This document shows positions 8,173-21,444 of a stretch of DNA of 37,318 nucleotides, piece after piece. How positions within the stretch are numbered: the stretch's first letter is position 1; each line of letters begins with the position of its first letter. The translations under genes were made by a program, and so were the position numbers. Where the stretch lies: contig NW_003126388.1 in assembly GCF_000003605.2 (NCBI RefSeq), forward strand, positions 567,903-605,220, written 5' to 3'. A model generated the notes under the pieces. That model made no database searches, was not told the origin of the DNA, and was given only the letters and a program-made list of their open reading frames with translations. The stretch comes from Saccoglossus kowalevskii. Taxonomy: Eukaryota; Hemichordata; Enteropneusta; Harrimaniidae.

Positions 8173-10452
8173 TACAAAAGAAAGTCCTTCTGTTTGTTAA
8201 ATGTTTGCTATATAATTTAAACTGACTAAGGGATTGGTAATTAATTATTAAATTTAATTGACAGAAACCTCTGATAAAAACAAAACAAAAAAACTTCAAA
8301 ATTTCCCTTCATGAGAGTGAAAATCAAAATTTAAAGATTTGAAGTCAAGATTGAAAGTACAAGTCAAAATTATATATTTGTCATCATCATGACTTCCATA
8401 CTAGTACTTAATCTTTTTTTTGAAAAATCAAAAGTTTAACCAGTCTGGTGCAATTCCTAGAGTACCGTATTCCCTTCAAAGCAGTTAACATAACAGATAA
8501 CACTGTTCAAGTCCAAGCAAAAAAAAAAATGTATATATACTCCTCTCCTCATTAGCTGAATAATTTCAATCTTTTTAAAATATTTTACTGTTTGCTTAAA
8601 ACACTAGAGGTATGAGTAAAAGGAGAGTAGCTTTTTAATTGGTGACTTTCAAGGAATTTAGTCTTTGTATTCAAATTAGCAAATTGTGTTGTCAAAAGTA
8701 GAATTGTTTCTGTACCTAATATATTATTTTTCACCACCAAAAATAGTGATTTCTGATCAGTTTTGGGACATCAGTAAAAATTGATAAGTCTGTCATACTT
8801 TGGCCAATTATTGTGCAACTGGAGCCAGTCTAAAATCATACTGCATGTGCAATGTCCAGGATTTATAGTACAGATGACACAGATGGCAACAAAGAGGCCC
8901 TAGAAGGATCTAATTTTAATGTATACAGTTGTCAAACAGATATGTGATGTTTCCTTTAATTCCTTGGGGGATGTCTATGACATGTGGATGTTTCTTAGTC
9001 TGATTTATTACTGTTACAAATTAATGGTGTCTGTCTCTAAGTATGTTAGAGTGTCTATTGTTAGAAAAAAAAAAAACACTTTTGATTTAGCAACGAACCA
9101 ATTTTGTTTCAGTGTTAGGAAAGTAGGTGATTATTCCACACTCTAAAGTTCTCTTTTGAAAATCTGTGTTCTGTAATCTGTGTCCCTTTTCAGAATATTT
9201 TTCTTCTCTCAGTTTATAATGTATGTAATGCTTTGAGCATCACAATTTTTTGTGTATTTTTCTTGACTTTTGGAGATGAATGAACATAATTTACCGATGG
9301 TCAATCATCATGAAAAAATAAAAATAAAAGTTATTTGCGTTTTATTTTGTAAAAAATGACAAAAGTCTACCTTTGAGCTCAAATGGTTAAATACTGTCAC
9401 TGTTATGGTTAACTTCAGTCACCTTACAGAGAACTCATGTAACTTTAAATCAACATATGTAGATAGTGAAAATTGGTAGATTATAAAAACATTTGTGACA
9501 CAGAAACTTTTGAAACTTCAAAATGTTGTTTATCATCACTTTTTAGTCTTTCTACTACTCTTAGCGTAGTTTTACAGGTGGCTTGGTATTTTTATCGAGA
9601 TATATTTTCTAAATTTGTGAATGTAACTTCATAAAGTTTTTATACTAATTACATCTGACATCATTGATTGGACTTTGCATGCTTTATAGATAGGAATTTC
9701 ACATCTGGTACTGGGGAATCAAAGCTCTTTGAATTTGAGATGTATTGCCAGGGGCTGTTAAGGTTATCCTGGCGTCTCTACATATTTATAAGTATCTTGT
9801 ACGTCAAGCCGCTCTCTGAACATATAATTGCATTGCTACTGGAGTAGAGAAGTGACAAACAGCCAAAAGATGGCTGACAATTCAGTTTGTGTTTTGTTTA
9901 TTCTATTCCTGATAAAACAGAAATAATTAACAAAGTCTTTACTGTGTGTTTGGTTTGAGGACTATGTGTGTGGTTGCTCAGTGATATTGTAAATATTACC
10001 CCACTAGTTGCCTGTAGGCTTATTTGGAGGTTTATGCATTTGTCGTTGCTTAGGAAAGCATCCAAGTCTGTTGCTGGTAGTTTTCAATCTTAGTGCACAG
10101 TATTAACACACTTGTACAAACAAGTCTGTCTCGGTAATGTCTGACAAAAATTTCTAATAAAAATATGGACAAGCAATAATTATTCTATATGAACTACATG
10201 TATTTTATCCGAAGATTAGGGACTATAATGTGGATTTTCATCACTTTTGGTAAATATATTCGTACATAAGGTCACATACATGTAGACACTCGTGAATTTA
10301 ATTCATTTTTCATAAAAGCTGTATTCTATCCATTGCGTTACCAGAATGACCAAACCTCAACATTTAAGTAGGATTTCTACTAACATATATTCAAACAGCA
10401 GAATAACATGCTTACAATCGTTCGAGTTACCACATCGCCCGCTGTCACTGTG

Positions 10453-10469
10453 TTTTTTTTTTTTTTTTT
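10453..10469. repeat. Poly-T run (17 nt)
   Basis: This is a pure T run in intron 1. It could be the tail of a minus-strand retroposed copy, but no body with a split promoter or target-site duplication is visible beside it. Confidence 0.8.
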
Positions 10470-13154
10470 GGCAATCTAATCCATGCATAGATCAAGATCT
10501 TATTGACTTTTTTTAATCCCCTTAAATAGTCGTCCATTTTCTCTGGTCATCGTGTTTGGAATGTACATGTATTATTAAAATTGTACCATAGACATGTACC
10601 ATATGCTGTAGCGCATACTTAGTAACAAATCTTGTCTGTTAATTGTCTATGCTCTGGTGTGTCTGTTGGATTTCCTGGTAGTATAGTCTAGAATAAATCA
10701 GGACATACTTAAATTGTAAACCTGATCATACTCCACTAGTATGTGGGGATTTAAATCAAGCCTTGGACACGTCTTAAAGTGATGCCATTGAATCCCTGTC
10801 TAAGTTTAGAGCTGAAACTGTATCTTAGGTTTTCATTACCAACTGATACTTACATTAACATTACATAGATGAATGTATTACTTGTATCCAATAATTCTCT
10901 ACTCCTCCAGAGAGATAACATTTAAGAGGTAAAGTTTATGAATCTAATATAGAAAAATAAAATTGTATAATATAGAAATTTTAAGGGAAAAATGTATTCT
11001 TGGCCAGCAGCTCTTCAACATAAATGGCAACTAATGGTATAATGATCCAAGTTTTAGCCCAAAGTCATGTTTAGATAATTACTTTTCCCTCGAAAAAAAT
11101 GGGCAACACGGTCTCAAAAGTTAGTTGGGTAACTTAAAATCATATATATTGGTAGGTAGTTTGTTGTAAGATGGATATTTACAGTTGGCACAAATTGTTA
11201 GGAAATTCTGATGAATACTATTTTTTTTTTCTTCTGAATCATGCTGTTAATTAACCTTGATTAACTTAAAAATAATTCCAAAAAAGTCCACTTTTTGTGT
11301 TTTTGTGAAATAAAAAATAGTTTGTATCAATTGGGTAAAACAAGCAAGAATTGATAATTAATATAAAATTCCTAATGTGCATGCATTTTTCACTTCCATT
11401 ATATCTGTTATTTTAATAGCTCGTTAAACGCTTAAGCCTCAATTAGTGTTAACTTTCATAAAATAATAAGTTTTTCAAAAATGTCGATCAAGACTTCAGC
11501 CAATAGGGAAGTGTGTTCATTTGGTCCTAAATTGACGAAGTATATTTGTGTATTTAAAAATGTACCAAATTTTAGCATGAAAATAATAGATCATAAATAT
11601 TGGTAAATTTTCCCTATAAACCTGAAGTATGGTAACAAAATGAATGTCAAAAATGAATGTTTTATTTCAAACTTGTCACTTATATTCATCTTCATTTGGT
11701 TCACACACACACAAAAAAAAATGAATAAAGTTGGCAAAGGCTGTAAAAAGATCAGCAAGACGTCAACTCATCTGATTTTCAGTCATCAGATGTAATATAA
11801 AGTTTCCTCAGCTTTTCACTTTGGTTTATTTGCTTTAAGAGAAATATTTAGCAAGTAATTTAAATTATACCCAAGTTATTTTTGTCAGCCACAATATTTA
11901 TCTGCCGCTGCCTTTGCTGTACAGAGGATGATTGAATGGGAACCGCATAGCGGGAGAATTTACCATTAAGGTATGCTGTCACAATACCTCGTTTTCTGAA
12001 GTTACATGAAGTTGTCCCTTTCATTCACATATCTTGTGTTGTTCCTAAGTTGTAGCGACTGTACTGAGCAAGTTATGTAGTTTTCAGTTTCAAGACTTGT
12101 TGGTTTCAGCTTCTATCGTAAACATTTACAGTGCTTCAGGTTCTTCAGAATTGTTGCTTAGTGCAGCCGTGCTTCAATGCCAGTGTCAACACGGTTCTTA
12201 AAAAACGGTGTACCCGGTACTTCCTAATAATAGAATCTCCTTGTATTATTTTACAATACCAAGGTGTGTTTTTTTTTGAGAAATGTGGCCCGAAAAAGTT
12301 TTGATTTGACAGTGTGATAGTTTTAGCAAAGACTAAATTACCATGGGATATTTATTGCTAAAAGATTTTTTCTCCCAACTCAATATTATAGAACTAAAAA
12401 CTGGAGAGTTGATGAGATCACGTCTCCATTCCTATCATCTCAATGTGTTAATGTTAGTGACTGTAATACGGCACTGAGATTGATTTTCTTAGCTCCGTCA
12501 AATACTGTGACTGTGTTATGACCTTTGTACAGCAGTATCCATGTTTTTAATTCTTTGCTTAGTACATCGCTGAGGGAATGCGTGTATGCGTCAACACCAC
12601 AATATTGGGGGGGAGGTGTATTCATCAGTGTGTATAATAAACAATACATTCCTAATATTTTATTTCAGAAATTTTTAAGGCACGTTTCTATTTTAATGTT
12701 TCTTTTAAAAATTTTGGAAATTATGACTACAAAACTGAAGCTAAAATTGTTGATGCTTGATTGGTAAATCACTAATAATGCCCCCCTCCCCTTCTGTGCA
12801 CATCAACACTGCTGTTCACATAGTTGCCTAGCAACTTGAGAACCCTATATTGAACTGTTTTGGCTTGTTACACTCAATGTGACCATGATTTTTCACTTTA
12901 CTAATTCCAACTGAAAGCCATGTGTGGTTTTAACAGTTTCTGACAAGAGATAACCTGTGTCTAGGTATTTTATGGGCTGAGTGGGTTACGATTTACGCGC
13001 TCTCTGTAGACCTCATTTCCACTGCACATTTTTTGTTTCTTATCAACCGTCTATAAAAACAGAAATTCTAGTGATCATCTTTTGAAAAATACCTTTCGAG
13101 TTGACTGTTTCCTAATTATACATTTATCTGTACAATTTTTTGTTTTCACTGACA

Positions 13155-13164
13155 CCCCCCCCCC
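13155..13164. repeat. Poly-C run (10 nt)
   Basis: This is a homopolymer in otherwise AT-rich intron sequence, one of three long G/C runs in this intron. Confidence 0.85.
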
Positions 13165-15794
13165 ACGGATACAATGTAGAACGAATTAATGTTCTCGTTT
13201 TGAATAGTGTCATTTTTCACTATATTCGTTTAAGTTGTTAGTCAGCACATATTTGTTAGAAACTTGTTGTAAAGAGACACCTAAGTTAAATCCCTGCATT
13301 TTAGAATTCAAATTAGACAAGTATTGTGAAGTGATTTCCAGTTTGACTTACATTAATCCTCCTTAGCCCCTCTAGTAGGATTTATTCCTTTCATTTCAAA
13401 CTGAATTTTTTACTCAATGGTACCCGTTGTTTACAGTACTAAAAAAACATAATGCCGTGAAGTGGGTTATTACACAGTTACTTTATTGGTCATAAAGATT
13501 TGTGAAAACTTATTTCATTTCATAAATGTATCCTGTATTGATTAGTTTGTGTTTGCATTTATGGATGGGGGAGATGTGCAAGTAGACATAGACAGTTTTA
13601 ATATGTCGATCAACCAAATACATTTTACAACATTATATGTAATATTTATTTGTTATCACACCAGTGAATTCCCAAGGTTTCACAAATCCTGACAAATCAC
13701 AAATTGTCCATTTCACAGCAACACAAACTTAAATTCATGTTCCAAAGATTAACATGTAGCCCAGAATTTGTGTGGTGGATGTGTGGAATTTATAGCGTTT
13801 ATATCCAACAAACGTGTTTCAACATCTATTGTGCTTAATACTGACTAAATTTGCATTTATCTTGTACATTTACAGTACAGTATCTGATGACTTTGAAAAC
13901 TTTAAACTGAAGTACTTGTTCAATCCCTGCTAGATTTGGCTTCAATGGCTTAATTTATTAATAGTAGATCCTAAAGTCGAGGACACTAGTGTCGATCAGT
14001 ACTTCATACCATTTACTGTCAAGACTGCTACCCAGACCAGTTCAGAGATTAGCCTCCATTTACATTGAATATAAGCTCATACCAACCATTTCTGGATCCT
14101 TTATCGTAATTAACATTGAGTGTTTTTACTTGGCCTTACTGATTACTACAACATTTGTGAGGTCAGTTGCACTGAGTACGGTTGACATCAAAAATGGAAG
14201 TTGGCTGTGAAATTTATAGGAAAGGACATTTCTCTCATAACTTGCAGAATGTGAAAATAAATACTAAAATGTTGTGAACTCTTCTCTGATCTAAAAGTAT
14301 CTTGTTGTAGTTGTCCCTATGATCATTCTTGTACTATGCATTCTCGTGTAATGTCTCTTTATATAAAGGAATTCTGACGCAGCCATGTTCAGTTACACAT
14401 GCCATGAATTTTTAAAGAGTATCAAAAATAGATTGTAATTAAATTAATGAATTAATTAATAATTATGGTGATTATGGGCAGCACACTGCATTATAGGTGT
14501 TTTAGTGTCAAGTTCTTATTTGATCTTAATCACTGAAAACATGCAATGTCTTGTGCCTACACTTTGCCTCCCCCCCTTCCTCTACATAAGTTGTCTGAAT
14601 CATGTCATGCAGTGTCATCTTAAAGACTCTTTAGCTCCCTAGCTACTTAGCTTGTCAACTTTGCTTTATTATCATTAAACACATCCAGTTTTTTCAGTAG
14701 AAACCTCTGCTTTTGTAAATTGTCTTTAAAAGGTCATGCTTAGTAGGGCAGAAAAGTTACAAGACTTGAAAAAAAAAGGATAATTTCCATAGTATGTCAA
14801 GAGCTGGGTCAGGCAGTTCTATAACAGTGAAACAAAACACAGCGGTAGTGCCAAGCAAACACTAGGGGACCTCTCAGTCAAAAGGTTCAACCAAGGCCAC
14901 CTTACATGCTCAACTGTTCTCAAGTGGCATTTTTTTATTTTGGCAATATATGGCTGTGAACGCTTCTCAGTTTACCAGGTGACTTTCATCTCCTTGGATT
15001 GCTTTTAAATCGGTATAATTCCAGCGCATAATTCCTTGCCTGTCAAAGTTGGATATCTAAACTTGATCTGTCCCCTTCAGGTACACTGCATCGGATGTAC
15101 ACTATAAGGAACCGTTCTTAATTGCTGTATTAAACACATACTCTAATAATGATTAGATGATTATTTTTTAAGCCATACAAGTAAGTTAAGTTTTTGACTT
15201 AAAACTGAGTTGACACATTGACATTTTAACGTTTATTGTTCGATAAATAGTTTTCAGTGAATCATTAGTGTGATTATTGAAGCAAATACATACTACATTC
15301 ACATGTAATACATTGAACTACATTTCTCTGCGTTTTAATATGGCCTTGAAATGGTCCACATATTTCCCTTGGTGCCTATTTCTGCCAAACACTACCCATA
15401 ATTTATTTCCACCTAGCTAATTACATTACATACCTTTAGTTACCTACAATGCCTTGCTCTTTAAACGTTAATTATTGTTATACCAGTAACATTTCCATCA
15501 AGTTAAACTCAAGGTTTGGGTCATTGTGTGTGTTGTGTCTGTGAAGACAAAATGGCTATTGTTGAGTGGGTAAGCCATCTTTCCCCCGAGGCACATATTT
15601 CACTCTTTCCATATACACTGCTTGCTTCAATCTCAGTAATTCTCTGTGCCCTGACATGTCATGTACCATGCTGTAAATATTTGCGGCTGTTCTTTCCCTG
15701 CATAAAGTGTTTTGTAAATAGAAGTCTGAGATGTTAAAGTGTTGGCGCTTTATGTTGTTGTCCCTAACTTCAGGGATGGTGGATTGTATTTATT

Positions 15795-15805
15795 GGGGGG
15801 GGGGG
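15795..15805. repeat. Poly-G run (11 nt)
   Basis: This is a homopolymer in intron 1. On the + strand such a run can form G-rich structures in the nascent RNA and is prone to length errors. Confidence 0.85.
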
Positions 15806-16613
15806 TCTTGGGTGCAACATGCTGTAATGTTAATTGTAGAATAAATAATTTTCTCACTAGAGTTTTATTTTTTGTTGAAAACAACGTTCTGGTGTGTTGT
15901 TGTGTAGAATGAACTTGGTTGATATGCAGTAAGCTGCATTCAAAATTTTGACAAAATATTTATTTAAATTTAAACATTATCCTTAGAACCAGCACAAATA
16001 AAATAATAATTTGATATGAAAGTAAATTAATAAACACGTCCATGACTCATTTTCTGTTCAAATGCTATTACAAGTTTCATTTTATTCTACATACTTTTAA
16101 TATTCAAATAACTGTTTGTATTAAATGATAGCTACCTAGCTATGTAGCTGCTGGTTGAGATATGCAACAAGTGACTCTACCCCCTCTTCTCCACAAAGTG
16201 AGGTCATCGAACACCTAACAATATGATACTGATGCTGATTGAAATTCAATGCCAAGTCATGAAATGACTGATGGCCCACTTAGGATATACTCTAAAATTT
16301 GACATCATTCTGAAGAAAACAGTCAGTTTGTTGAGACTATCTGACGCTGCATTGTGTTGAGCCCTTAATGAACACCACAGAGTTATATGTTGTAGTCTTA
16401 CAGAATATATTAAACATAAGGTTAAATCCATGATAGAAAAACATACAAGATTTACTGAACCTTAAGTAAAAGTATGGGAGTATAGGTATTCCCGAGTAGT
16501 TTTGTAACTATTATGGATCAGTCCCTGTGAATTGAGTTCAAAACTGCTACTTTTGAAAATGAGGGTCAATGATAGTTTAGAAAAATGCAAAGAAACAGAT
16601 TTTTGTTATTGGG

Positions 16614-16800
16614 TACCGTATTTTCTATATTAGTAGCACATGTGCAAAATTCTCCCTGAACCACTGTGGCAGTATAAATGTGCTTACTAATTTGCATAAC
16701 ATTTACATCTTATTTACATAATTATTTCAAACACAAACTTTGATGATTAACATTATTAATTATTCACTTACAAAACTATTATTGCATAAAAAGTGATACA
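16614..16800 (+). mobile_element. TACYGTATTT-family element, copy 1
   Basis: The copy begins TACCGTATTTTCTATATTAG and continues into AGCACATGTGC, matching the beginnings of the copies at 19538 (+) and 36874 (-). A second motif copy, GTGCTTACTAAT, occurs about 65 bp in. The right end is not defined and the end given is approximate. No ORF is present, so it would be non-autonomous. The opening with repeated ATTAGAAGYGCA-type motifs recalls short repeats common in many invertebrate genomes; I do not assign a named family. Confidence 0.45.
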
Positions 16801-19049
16801 ACTAGACATATGTTTTCAGCAATTTATCATTTTGATATAAAAAACTGATTAAACCAGAGTCTGTAGTGAAAAAACGAAAAAAGCACTGGCACTACTGCCA
16901 AGGTATTTGTATTCTGTGTGGAACACTGGCACATGCCTGTATGTATAGTAAATGACAGTGGTATGTCTAAAATAATTCATATTTCAATAATCCTTGTATA
17001 CAATAAATGTAATTTTCGGTTCATGTAAAAAATATTCAAGCTAATATAGTAATTGTATTATATTCCGCTGCCCGGTTTTTAGTTTCTTACTTGAAATTTT
17101 TAGTTTGGTCACAGCTACTTTAATACAGCAAGAGACACCTTTATCCCGATGAGTATAGACAGGTCTATAAAATCTGAAGTGACCTTTCTAGATAGGTACT
17201 GTACAGAGCAACAAATGGTACTTGTCACTATCCTGAATTGAACTGAATTCAAAGGTATACATGTTATATCACCCCACTTTCAGTCGCCATCGTTGGTATG
17301 ACCCTCTCAACCTTAGTATTGTAGATTTTAAATGTCACCTCATGGATGGCTGTCTAGACTCAAAGATTTGAAATTATCATGCGACGCCTCAAATCTCTTA
17401 ATCGATTGCAATTTAAACTGTTGATGACGACTAAATTACAGTGATTATATAGGTATATTTTGGGCGTTTCTCTCTTGTTGTGATTCCTGTTATAAGATTT
17501 ATGATATAAAATAACAGGCACTGAATAGAATAGGGTTGCACAACTATAGCAGGGGGAAACTAAATATTCTGTGAAAACATTTGTGCAAATTTTATCAAAA
17601 TTACAGTTCTGTACTACGCAACTGTCATCAGTTACTGGTAGTTTGTTTTTTCAAATCATTGTACTTTTATCAGCACAATTTTGGGGCATTGGAATGTAAT
17701 ACAAATACTAAATAATTGCATTGGGACAAAATAGTCTATTGTTCAGTGTTTACCTATTCCTATGAATGGATGTTATAACAGTACATCACTATTAGCACTG
17801 TAGTGGCTTCTATTACTCAAGCCTTTGGCTTTTCACTCCCTGTTTGGGACTAAGTCATAAAATGGAGGTTGGGCTGACTTGTCAGACATGCCTAGAGTGA
17901 TTTCAATCTTCTGAGCCAAAGACTGGCTCACACCACTTGAATTCGATCCACCCTAAGTTGATAACTTGTTAGCCATGTTATCTAGAGCCAGATTTCACAT
18001 GTGCCGGACTATGTACATGTATGGAGCATTATAGGATCTTGATGTACATCACTTTCAAAGTTTGCATCATGAATCACATCAGAATGGCTGACAGGTAGCC
18101 ATTTTATTGTCAAAAAATGTTTTTTTGCAGTGCCATAACTTTAACATGTCTGGACGTTTTATTTAAACTTAAATTAAAGACACATAAAACATCAACATTC
18201 CTGTTCCAATAATTGATGTTTGAAATTTTTATTGTCAGTGGCATACTATAAAATGGGCAAATACTTTTTTGGTAAAAGTGCACATAAACTCAAAATTGTA
18301 TGTATAGTATGCTAAATCACAGGGCCCCCCCTCCCTATGTTGAAAAAAAAAATTTAGCCAAAAGTTCTTCTTTTGTCCTATCTGAGTAATACAGCCAAGT
18401 GTAGAGTCATTTTTATTTATGTACAAATTTATCAATTCATTTAGCATTTGATAAATTGAAGAATGGATAGTGGAAGCCTTGGATTAATAAACAATGACTC
18501 ATTGATGATTTACGTATGCTACTAATACAGTGATAGTCCAATGAATGATTTCAGCGTACAACTAGTAGTTTCACAGATAGTTAATGAAAAACTAGTTTCA
18601 GTCACATAAACTAATAATATATTTTTCTTGTATATCCACCTAGAAAACATAGAGAAGATAAAATTATGAAAGGTCACTATAATAATTAGATTCATGTAAT
18701 ATGCTACTGTAACATACACGCATTTTATTAATATATCACGAAAGTTTTTGTCATGTTTTAATTTACCTTCAGTAACCGTGACCATAATTTATAGTTTATT
18801 GGCCTTAGCTGTTTGTGGTAAAAGTGACTTAAATTTGCTGTTGTCAGATGCCCAGCCTGTATCCTTCATCAATACTTCATTAGTACTGAATGAATGAAGT
18901 AGTGACCTAGTGAAACCCAGTCTGACCATTGAGTTGCAATCCCTTGGGTTTCGTCTTGGAAAGATTTATGACCTAAGCCATAATGGAGCTGCAGGAAATG
19001 CATCAACCTTAAAAGTATTACCAAATTTAGGGGGTGGCCATGTACAATT

Positions 19050-19061
19050 GGGGGGGGGGGG
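19050..19061. repeat. Poly-G run (12 nt)
   Basis: This is the longest G/C homopolymer in the window, followed 10 nt later by an A-rich stretch. It is a likely polymorphic or error-prone site. Confidence 0.85.
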
Positions 19062-19537
19062 CTAATTTAAAAAAAAACAAAACACACAGATTAGATAAAG
19101 AAAAGCTTCAAGAACCAAATTTGATGCCAACATTAAACATTAATATAAAATGTCTAGCTCAAAACTTAAGGTAAAACATTATTTTCACAGTTTTATACAA
19201 TCCTCCCCTCCAGAGTTTCTAATGGTTTCCCTATTATATTTGGTGCATCATGGGTAAACAGATATATGCTACCAGTGTCAATCTGCTAATATTTGTACAA
19301 CAAACAGCGTGATATGCAGTATGAATGGAAATAAACTATCCCACAATTCATCAGTTATGACTGGGTTTGTTGCACAATTCATTTTCTTGCTGTATGGGGT
19401 GATAGTTCAGTCAACTGTAAAATCACCAAGACATATTCATGACGTGGTGGTCCTCTGTCATGATAAATACTTTGTTGTTTATTGGAAAACTTCTTGATTG
19501 CAGGTTATGTGTCACCACATTGTGTGTGAATCTACAA

Positions 19538-19745
19538 TACCGTATTTACTCCATTAGAAGCACATCTACAATAGAAGTGCAGATAAACCAAAAAAAACAT
19601 ATTTGCTGTATAATGAATCATTAAAATATTACTTATTTTGATGCATAGAAAAATAAATTTTTATTTACTACTAATAGAACTGCATATAAACCAAAACATT
19701 ACATTTACTTAATGCTGGATTATTGATACTTGTAATTTTAACCGT
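19538..19745 (+). mobile_element. TACYGTATTT-family element, copy 2
   Basis: The copy starts TACCGTATTTACTCCATTAG and carries internal related motifs AATAGAAGTGCAGATAAACC (about 19571) and AATAGAACTGCATATAAACC (about 19672), roughly 100 bp apart. The first about 40 bp matches the reverse complement of the sequence ending at 36874. No inverted terminus was found on the right, so the end is approximate and the class (DNA element or other) is undecided. Confidence 0.5.
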
Positions 19746-19985
19746 AGACACACCTCTGTCATTTATGTAATCACATGCACTACTTAATATAGATATATGG
19801 TAGGTAAATTGCTTACAAGTCATCAGATGCAGTAAGATGCATCGTCAATTTAAATGGCCGAAAATCTTGCGACAGCTTTGGTAAAAAAAATTTAAATCGT
19901 AGTCACATAATAGTTACAGCGCATAAATCACTCGTATATCGTACTCATGGTTTATGTCTAACATGTCCGTGATTTAACTTGTATG

Positions 19986-20152
19986 TACAGTAATTTTTTC
20001 TGTTAACAGTTTTCGTGACAGGATACTTCAATAACATTCGTGAGAACAAAATTTTGTGAAAGTCAACGTTACTCGCTTATCCTAATAAAATGTTAATTAC
20101 TACGAAAATTTCATGAAAATTTGTCGCGCAAATACAAAGTACTTTTACAGTA
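19986..20152. mobile_element. Probable MITE with TACWGTAA ends
   Basis: The left end reads TACAGTAATTTTTTCTG and the right end, in reverse complement, reads TACTGTAAAAGTACTTTG. Inside, the left arm has TTTTCGTGACAGG and the right arm (reverse complement) GCGCGACAAATTTTC, a weak inverted match. Short repeats of the form TTCGTGA are present. The length (167 bp), TA ends and lack of ORF fit a non-autonomous DNA element like those at 29111 and 29883, but the arms have diverged. Confidence 0.4.
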
Positions 20153-21384
20153 ATTGTGCATGTATGGAGACAAAGGTCATGTTTTTAGTCTGGCTGATCA
20201 CTAAGTACATGTTCCCCTACGTGGAAATATGGAAAGGCTAAAAGTTTAATGTTTGAAGCATGGGACCTTGGGCCTATCCCACCCAGACATTGAAGCAAAT
20301 AACAACTATCAATAAAAAAAATTACAAGGACATTTAAGAGAAGTAATCCATTAGGGATTTTGTTTTTGGAAAAGGGTGGGAAAAGAGGAATACTATGATT
20401 GCCAGTACTTCATCGGATTCCAGAATTCTATAAATCCTAATTGTAGACTCATCACCAGTACCCAGTATGTATTTTAAGAAATTTAAATAAAATTGACAGA
20501 AAGTAGTGCATTGTAACAAGTAATTTTTTTTTAGTACATCTAATTGCAGGGATAGGTAACTGGGATGCAACATGGTTTTCACGGCGTGTGATTTTGTTTT
20601 ATGGATTCTTTGATTTTATGAACACAATGACTGACAATTTCTTGAGTGAACACAAGTTTTGTTCACTGTGAGCCACTTTACTCACAAACTACACTTAAAA
20701 TAAATCATCTTAGACAGAATACTGAAAGTATGTACAAGTTTAGTGATCATTGAACCTTGGTACATTGAGTTTTCTTTTTTATTTTGCAACAATTAAATGA
20801 ATGAATGCACACATGAAGTACTCAGTGCTTCTTGAGCAAACTAATTCACTAATTCAACCAGTAACATATTATATAGAACGCACATCTGGTATTAATAACT
20901 AGACTCAAAGATTATGTTCTCTTACTGTTAGTTGGATTTCTTCTGTCATAGTTGCACCCCCTCTGTCATAGTCAGACCACCTTCTATAGCAATTTAGTTG
21001 AACCCCCTAATTTTGCTTGAAATGATAATTTTCTATTTTCCTCAAGCAATTCAAACACCTGGCTAGAAAAGTCAATATTCAGATTATATCAATCCACCTT
21101 GATGTTTCTTCTCATTGATGAAAAATAAAATAAAATCTTTTGTTTCCTCTGTATGAAATACTACCACTCTATAATTATCCACCCACTCAAAAATTAAATT
21201 TTTTGATAATTCAATTACCTCCAAAAATATATATATTTTTTTGTTAAGACCAATTATACATGTATTGAAGAATCAAAGTATTCAAAATTTACACTTGAAT
21301 TCAAATCTTCTTCTTGTGCATATCAACATTGGCATGTGGAGTTTCTATTTTGGAGTCATAGGCTGTAAGTTATAGCAAATTGTA

Positions 21385-21444
21385 TATTTTGAAAATGTCT
21401 TGCCATCTCGAGTAACATTCAGTTCAAGTATCATTTTCAAAATA
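21385..21444. repeat. Perfect 13-bp inverted repeat
   Basis: TATTTTGAAAATG at 21385-21397 is the exact reverse complement of CATTTTCAAAATA at 21432-21444, with a 34-bp spacer. There are no flanking duplications or ORF. It is a small potential hairpin in intron 1 with no known role. Confidence 0.6.

Noticed and set aside
10453-10469. Poly-T as the tail of a minus-strand SINE
   Set aside because: No Pol III boxes or target-site duplication could be seen next to it.
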